This document shows positions 58,085-64,000 of a DNA stretch of 64,000 nt, piece after piece. This DNA is from Rosa chinensis (taxonomy: Eukaryota > Streptophyta > Magnoliopsida > Rosales > Rosaceae), in the NCBI RefSeq assembly GCF_002994745.2, contig NC_037089.1, forward strand, positions 77,958,347-78,022,346. Direction: 5' to 3'. Numbering within the stretch: the stretch's first letter is position 1; each line of letters opens with the position of its first letter. The notes beneath the pieces were generated by a model that saw only the letters and a list, made by a program, of their open reading frames with translations, was not told the origin of the DNA and made no database searches. The translations under genes and the position numbers were made by a program.

Positions 58085-59140
58085 TCAGTCAAAGTCTGAA
58101 GCATCCTTTGACAAAGCAAGTTCCTGGTTGCCATTGAAGTCTGCAATAGTGAGGTTGACATCTGGGTCATAACCTTCTTCTTCCATAAAATGAGCCTCTT
58201 GTTCTTTAGATTCCCTATACCTCTTGTAAGTGGCTGCAACTATGTTGCTTGCTTGGCAGTTCTTGTACCAATGCTCAATGACTCCACACCTATAGCATGG
58301 TTCATTGCCAACTCTATCCTGTTTGACTGAAGGGTTCTTAGGTGCCCTTTGCACCTTGTTTCCATGACCACTAGGGCCAGCACTACCATCTCTGTGGCAT
58401 ACATTGGGAGGGCCTCCACGACCTATATCACGACCCCCACGTGGTGCATTGTTGCTACGTGGGTAGGGATCAGCACGTCCAACCCCCTTTGCATTGGGGT
58501 TCTTTCCACTTTTCACTTTGCCATAATTAGCCTCAGGAATTTTCTTTGTCCCAACATGCCTGGCATTGTTATTCAAAAGAACCTTATTATGCCTCTCAGC
58601 CACTTGCAGTAGGTTGATCAGCTTATTAAATGTTGTGATTCTTTTGTTGTCATACTCCAGCCTATACTGGTTCGCTAGTATAATTGCTGAAGTAGGAAAA
58701 GTAGAAAGAGTTTTCTGGATCATATCATCTTCTGTGAGTTCCTTTCCATAGAAATTTAGACGTGCCTTTAGGCGCAACATATCATTGTTAAAGTCATTGA
58801 CCCATTTGTAGTCAAGCAAGCGGATTTCATTCCACTGAACGGTCAGTTCTGGGAGCAAGGTGTCATGAATGTTCCCAAAACGTCCCTTAAGGGCATCCCA
58901 CAGTTCTTTGGGTGTCTTCAAATGAAGGTACTCCCAGCGTAGATTAGGATCAATATGTCGCCTCAAAAACATTAAGGCATTTGCTTTCACCTTATTAGAT
59001 AGTTCATCATCTTTGGGGTCGGTAATGGTGGCAGTGTAGTCATTTGCCACAAATGCAGTTTCCATATCAAAAACCCAACGACGGTACTCAAGTCCTTCTG
59101 AGTCCAAAATGTCAGATTCAGGTTGAGTTGCATCAGCCAT
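58085..59140 (-). CDS. Copia-2 gag polyprotein (351 aa, open)
   Basis: Starts MADATQPESDILDSEG. Has the UBN2/gag-type core (YLHLKTPKELWDALKGRFGN, TEDDMIQKTLSTFP), a Gly/Arg-rich basic part, a zinc knuckle CYRCGVIEHWYKNC and an acidic end DVNLTIADF...DASDFD. It forms the particle coat. The frame is fully open although pol is dead. A non-coding spacer separates the gag stop from pol, as in Copia-1. Confidence 0.9.
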   Translation of the reverse strand: MADATQPESDILDSEGLEYRRWVFDMETAFVANDYTATITDPKDDELSNKVKANALMFLRRHIDPNLRWEYLHLKTPKELWDALKGRFGNIHDTLLPELTVQWNEIRLLDYKWVNDFNNDMLRLKARLNFYGKELTEDDMIQKTLSTFPTSAIILANQYRLEYDNKRITTFNKLINLLQVAERHNKVLLNNNARHVGTKKIPEANYGKVKSGKNPNAKGVGRADPYPRSNNAPRGGRDIGRGGPPNVCHRDGSAGPSGHGNKVQRAPKNPSVKQDRVGNEPCYRCGVIEHWYKNCQASNIVAATYKRYRESKEQEAHFMEEEGYDPDVNLTIADFNGNQELALSKDASDFD

Positions 59141-60512
59141 CTACATAAACAAGAGAGAAGATATAAATTACGCAGTCATAAAGAAATCCACGTAAATTAT
59201 TTTCCAAACATATGAATTAGATTTCAAGACCAAGATTCGTAATGATCACATTTTTTTCGATGCTATGTGAAAATACTTTATCACGGTAAGTGTGTGTGTA
59301 TAATGCGCATGAATTTTCATTATCATGGCAAAGCGGATTGTATATGTTGCATTCTAAAATTAATAATAGCACATTTAATAATAAATAATAATAACATAGC
59401 ATATAATAAATTACATGGCATGCTCAAATTTCACAAATATACAATAAATTTTATATGCTACACATAATATATCATGTGTAAAACTATAAACAATAGCATA
59501 ATATAAAAACATGCTTAGCAATAATTATATAGTCGTAAATAAAAATCACAAAACATGCTCAAAATTGCATAAATAATATATAACAAAAAAATATATATGG
59601 CATGTTCAAAATAAAGTATAAACCATAGCATAATTAAAACATGCTTAAACATAATCATGTAAAACATAAATAACAAGGCATGCTTAAAATGATCAAAATT
59701 ATCTACCTAAACATGCTTAAAATTTCTAATTATAAAAATATATCAGAGTATGAAATTAAATAGATAAAAGAGAAGATACTTGTTGTCGAGAAAATAAAAC
59801 GTGTGTAGTGATGTTTTTGGGCTTGAGGAAAACTAGGCCGCTTCCTCTTTTTTCAACAGTGGGCCACAAGGCCTTATTTTTTTTCTTTGTTTTTTTTTTT
59901 TTCTGGGCCGCGGGCCTACTTTTTTTTTTTTACTGTTTTTGCTGGGTCGCATCACACTCAAGGCCCATTTGTTTTTTTTATTGGGCCGGGTCAGCCTTTT
60001 TTTTTTTTTTCTATCTCCTTTTTTTTTTCTCTCCCTTCTTTTTCTGGGTTTTCTTCTTCGATGCAGAGCTGTTGCGTCGATGCCGGAGACTGCAAAACGA
60101 GCTAGGGGACAAAGGGCCTGGGCTAGGCGGGGTGAGGGTGCCGGGACGCAAGTCGGCGGGGATGAGAGGCTGGGTCACCCTGGGTGCGCTGCTGCTGGGA
60201 TCTGCTGCAGGCCGGGCTGTAGGAGACGGTAGAGTGCTGAGCAGAGGCTGGTGGGGTTTGGTGGACTGCTGCAAGGGTGACAGGTCGTGCGTCAAAGGCT
60301 CGACGCTGGTGGCTATGCGTCTGGACTGAGCAGGGCTATGCGGCTGGGCTGCTACAAGCGGGGAGGAGGTCGGTCTGGACCGAGATTTTTTTTTTTTTTT
60401 TTTTTTTTTTTGTATTGGGTGGCGGCAAAAAAAAAGTTTTTTCTTTTACGGTTTTTTTATCAAAGCGATGACTTTTTCCTCTTGGCTATTTGCTCTGAGC
60501 GTGCTGATAAAG
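59141..60512 (-). other. Copia-2 untranslated leader
   Basis: Between the 5' LTR and gag. AT-rich near gag, GC-rich with long A-runs (T-runs on +) at 59878-60030 and 60388-60411. Plus-strand frames here (59808-60329) are Phe-rich reads of the T-runs, not genes. Confidence 0.7.
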
Positions 60513-60726
60513 TGTTAAAGTAAAATGACAATTGGAATTGGTCTACTCATTTCATTTCATAGTCCCTTTATATAGAGATAGAATTACAACGGAAATATCG
60601 ATTACATTAATGATATTAAATGCTGATTGATCCGTAATTGCGTTGATTGATGGTAATTACTGATTCCTCGATTCCCTCTTCGTCAGTTGCTTTGACGAAG
60701 GCACACAATATGTTTTTCCTTTAACA
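60513..60726 (-). repeat. 5' LTR of Copia-2
   Basis: Same ends and length as 53759-53972. The primer-binding-like site is the minus-strand sequence directly inside it (about 60495-60510). Confidence 0.95.
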
Positions 60727-61004
60727 TTAAAATAAATGTTTTAAATTATAGAGAGTCTCATCTCGCTCTCTATATTTAGGAGTGAGATAGCTAAAAATTA
60801 TAATGAAGAGCCACTTAGGAGTCTAGGGTGTAGCTGCTAAAATAGATAAAAAAAAAACTATACATGCTCTCCAAAATAGCTAATGAGCCAAAATGGAGAG
60901 TCTGCTAAAGATGCTCTTAAGCAATAGGTGAGCTAATGTGGGTGGCTAGGTGAATTTTTATTTTGTTATAAAACATATGAATCATTGTCAAATAATATCT
61001 TTTC

Positions 61005-61764
61005 TCTGAGAGAGAGCGAGAGAAAACCCTAAGCTCGGCGACGCGGCTGATTTAGACCGAGAGATCGCTTCTCGTCCGGCGGCGATCTTGGCATTTAGGC
61101 TGACCTTTGGCCTCGCTGACGCTGCGTTGTCTGCTGCCGGACATGGATGAATGGTTAGCTTTCGGGGAGCTTCTGTGAGGGGTATTGCTTGAGGTTTTTG
61201 CAGGTTGGTTTTGGCTTCAGGTTCAGCGTGGAATCTCTATGATGGCGGTGGCTATGAGGGATCGAGACTCGCTTTGTTGCTTCCTGGATCGACGACATTC
61301 TGGGAAAGTTACCTTTCTGTGGCAACGTGGATCACAGGTGTGGGACTGGGGCGAGTTGTGGTGATGCTAGGTGTGGCAACGTTGTTTCAGGTGATTGGGT
61401 CGAGGCGGCGGGATCATGGCGGAGTAGGTGTGGCATGGTCGGCAGAGCAAAGGTGCAACTGGTTTCGAGGCTAGCGTGTTTGGAGAGAAGGCTGGGTGAC
61501 TAGATTCAATGTTTCAGAGTTAGGTTGGGGGGGCCGGATCTTTCTATTTTATTTAGTTCTTTTAGCGCCTCCGGCGTAGTACCAAAGGAGGATTCCGCTA
61601 TGTCTACGATGTATTCAATGTCAAATGAGTGACCTAGTTCTATGTACCACTGTGGGTACTAACACATCATATTGTCTGTCTAGATGGCAGCGGAAGGATA
61701 TGTAAGAGTCATTTTGGTTTTTTATCAATATATTGGCTACTGTCTTCTTCTTCAAAAAAAAAAA
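61005..61764 (+). mobile_element. Truncated LINE-type retroposon with poly-A tail
   Basis: A GC-rich 5'-leader-like part (61015-61480, starting GAGAGAGAGCGAGAG, AAACCCTAAGC) is followed by a 3' part GATGGCAGCGGAAGGATATG... ending in an A-run at 61754-61764. The tail resembles that of the LINE at 19942. No ORF1 or ORF2 domain was recognised. The 5' edge is approximate and no target duplication was identified. Confidence 0.5.
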
Positions 61765-61781
61765 GCTATACTTAGTAGTAA

Positions 61782-62484
61782 GGGTGGTTCTAGTTGGACC
61801 TCCAAATTTGCTATTTGGACCTCCAATACTCAGTACACCTCTAATTTACTTTTTAGAATACTTGAAAAGCTAAGTAGACCTCCTTATTTTTACCAAAACG
61901 CCATTGAACATGAGATATAACAATCTTTTACTCTATTTTTTATATCTCTTCAACCACGAGAAGAAAAATGAATCAAAACCACATTATATTGCTCTCTTAT
62001 GAGTAGGTCTCTCCTCCACAAAAATTAATCAAAGGGTTGGTTCTTGATCTTGATATGTTGTTAGAATATCTTTGAATTTGCTAAAAGAATGATTTCAAGG
62101 GTTTTTGGGTTAGAAGATCAAGTAATAACTATATCATAATATTCAATTAATTTAGTTTTAAAAAATTCCAAATCAAATTGTTTTGAATTTATTTTTGTAT
62201 TAAATGATGGGTCATGTATAGAAATTATTATTTTTACTTAATTATTTTAGGTAAATTGTAAAACTACATAGGCAATATAAAGAAATTTTGAAAAGAAAAA
62301 AAAATAATTTAATTAAATGTTATATTTGATTGGAGGAGGTAAGAAGAATATTTATTTATTTATTTTTTTCATTTTTCTCTCTTTGTCCTTATTTGTCTTT
62401 TCATATAACTTGACAAATTCTATTAATAATTGAAAAAAATTAGAGGTCCAAATATTAAATTTGGAGATCCAACTGGAATCACCC
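61782..62484. mobile_element. MULE-type MITE (703 bp)
   Basis: Terminal inverted repeats of about 43 bp: left GGGTGGTTCTAGTTGGACC..., right (reverse strand) GGGTGATTCCAGTTGGATC.... Both continue TCCAAATTT...ATTTGGACCTC. Flanked by a 9-bp duplication TAGTAGTAA (61773-61781 and 62485-62493), the Mutator hallmark. No coding sequence. Confidence 0.9.
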
Positions 62485-62493
62485 TAGTAGTAA

Positions 62494-63581
62494 TTGATTA
62501 AAAATAGAACGAAAAAGTTAAGCATATAAATAACTACTTACAAACAAAGTTATTTTTAAGTTTAGAAAAAAAAATATTTTGATCATTTTTTTTAATTTAC
62601 ATGCATGAGCGCCGCACAAACTAGTCAAGAAGGCTGGCTACCGATTAGAGAAATTTTTAGAACACTATTTAATATGCATCGACCTCTTGGACTATTGTGC
62701 ATGATGTGTGCCAACATTAAGAACTTATCCATAATGTGTGACAACTGACAACTAAGAACTAATGCATGATGTGTGACAAGTTGACAACTAAGAGCTGATG
62801 CGCGCCACCCAAACATAATCCTACACTTCTACATATATATTACCAGTTTTCCGGTGTTCGTACAGTAGTCTACAAAAGTTGTGATACAAGGTATTATTCA
62901 TAACTTAATAATTAAGTACTTGATCGAACTAAAACAAAAGAATTGATAATTACAACTATTATTAGTCTTGCGTGAATTGACCTTTGACTAACGAATAAGA
63001 AATTTAGGACATTAGACAAAATGAAACTAGGCGAGAGACTAATAGCTTCTCTTTCGTATTTTTGGAAAGATCAGAGTCAAACACGACAAGAACACACACA
63101 CAGAACTTGAGATCGATAAGTCAGGCGGAGAGATGAGCCTCCCAGCGTAATTGAGTTCTAAATCCCTTAAAAAAAAAAAAAAAGTATAATGTAGTAAAGC
63201 AGACTCTAGTTTTAAAGATCGAGAATAGTAGACTCATGACTCGATGATTGACTGACGAATGCAGTATTCCAGAGGTGCATGAATGTTTCTCCCGGCCCGG
63301 CCATGCATTATTGCATTATTAATTGGACGCGTGAATGCACCCGCCATCTCTCTTTTGACGATTCGCATTCAGACAAGATCGATCTTTTTCCCTCATCGTA
63401 TATGGCTACTGGTTTGTTAAATTTGAGCCACGCACCATTCAACATTCTCATACACTGATATAAATATGGCGGGCCGGATCTATCACTGTCGGATCGATCT
63501 GTGTATTTGAATGGCTGCCTATTTGAATTCCAACTTTGAACCATCCATATCAATCTGAGCGTGAACCACATGTATGTGCCG

Positions 63582-63617
<36 letters not shown>

Positions 63618-63875
63618 AGTATGTAGCTGCCGCAATTATCAACATAACAACCGGACTAGGGGAAATCAAAGTCTTCATGGATTCCAGGTTACGCAAAAAC
63701 ATGTTTCGGCGATTTTGCTGCTTTTATCAACCTTTTTTAGTTTGTTTAGTTTTGTAAATTTTTGTTAACAATTTGAATTCAAATTCAAATACATACATTT
63801 AATCATGATTCTTTCTAAAATTCTTTTCCAATTAAATTTGGTATGGAAGCGTGTATATTGTTTCTGTATATGTTA
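62494..63875. other. AT-rich intergenic DNA, no gene seen
   Basis: Contains an imperfect tandem repeat at about 62690-62805 (three units around GCATGATGTGTG.CAA...AACTAAGA) and a poly-T insertion at 63585-63616. Confidence 0.5.
63577..63636 (-). mobile_element. Tiny retroposition trace (poly-A with 9-10-bp duplication)
   Basis: TGCCGCAAT occurs at 63577-63585 and again at 63628-63636. Between them are about 31 T residues and GAGTATGTAGC. This looks like an extremely 5'-truncated insertion of a poly-A-tailed element on the minus strand. Confidence 0.55.
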
Positions 63876-64000
63876 GAGCAACTCCAACAGCTTCCCTATA
63901 ATTTTTGTATTATAGAAAAACAAAAGTCAAACCTTTAACCTATTTTTATATTATATTGGACTCTATTCGTATGTACAGTAATATTATTTGTCAATTATTC
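63876..64000. mobile_element. Left end of a probable Tourist-like MITE, cut by window end
   Basis: TTA (63873-63875) precedes GAGCAACTCCAACAGC, resembling the terminal repeat of the MITE at 53566. The right end lies outside the window. Confidence 0.45.

Larger units (their letters stand above)
53759..60726 (-). mobile_element. Copia LTR retrotransposon, degenerate (Copia-2, 6.97 kb)
   Basis: LTRs at 53759-53972 and 60513-60726 (214 bp each) differ at about ten positions. Target duplication TTAAA lies at 53754-53758 and 60727-60731. On the minus strand the 5' LTR (60726-60513) is followed by a TTATCAGCACG primer-binding-like site, shared with Copia-1. A 1.37-kb leader precedes gag. Pol is full of frameshifts and the protease is largely lost. 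Coding order and sequence resemble Copia-1, but the LTRs are different. Confidence 0.95.
53566..60916. mobile_element. Tourist-like MITE split by Copia-2
   Basis: The left part is 53566-53758 and the right part 60732-60916, about 378 bp when joined. The ends are inverted repeats (left GAGCATCTTTAGTAATGC, right on the reverse strand GAGCATCTTTAGCAGACTC). They are flanked by TTA (53563-53565 and 60917-60919), the 3-bp duplication of PIF/Harbinger-type MITEs. The Copia insertion between them is younger. Confidence 0.8.

Noticed and set aside
59808..60329. Long Phe-rich plus-strand reading frames
   Set aside because: They are reads through T-runs in the untranslated leader of the minus-strand Copia-2 and have no family features.
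61205..61474. 89-codon Gly/Val-rich frame as a host gene
   Set aside because: It lies in the GC-rich leader of a truncated retroposon and matches no protein family I know.

Overview
This is nuclear DNA of a flowering plant (a eudicot): the genes have spliced GT-AG introns, the proteins match plant-only families, and plant transposons of almost every order are present. The gene set and transposon style would fit Rosaceae, but that is only an impression from the sequence.

Layout. 1-3185 is AT-rich with no gene seen. 3197-4158 is a Pack-MULE-like element carrying a broken histone H3 fragment. 4184-12422 is a structurally complete Helitron on the minus strand (A|TC...CTAG|T ends, 3' hairpin, spliced Rep-helicase gene with one frameshift, and a captured porin/VDAC exon). 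Its 5' end stops 268 bp before the lipoyl synthase gene (12691-15125, +). Next come a gene for a Pro/Ser/Arg-rich protein with an MGCC start, frameshifted here (16106-17106, +), and a two-exon small membrane-protein gene (18108-19779, -). 19942-21622 is a LINE insertion with an ORF1-type gene. A Copia element (21633-26953, +) sits inside the LINE's right-hand target duplication.

28-39.6 kb is the more genic part: an LTR remnant (28135), a small gene of unknown function (29074-29502, +), a hAT-like element (29560-30554), a four-exon GH3 acyl-acid-amido synthetase gene (31460-34432, -), a decayed PPR gene of the At1g03560 type (37540-39467, -) and a tRNA-Gln(CUG) gene (39553-39624, +). From 39.65 kb to the end the window is almost all repeats. 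A LINE is cut into four pieces (44.06-53.19 kb) by three LTR-type insertions, each with TG...CA ends and a 5-bp target duplication. A Tourist-like MITE (53566-60916) holds a complete but dead Copia element (53759-60726, -). A LINE tail and a MULE-type MITE (61782-62484) follow.

The host genes do not form a pathway: they are lipoate biosynthesis in mitochondria, hormone or acyl-acid conjugation, an organelle RNA-binding protein that is now broken, and proteins of unknown role. The most unusual structure is in the solo LTR at 47430-49922. It holds an array of about nine short units (49048-49328) with a constant GGCAGTCC-type core inside stems whose two arms differ from unit to unit but stay complementary, including one visible compensatory double change.
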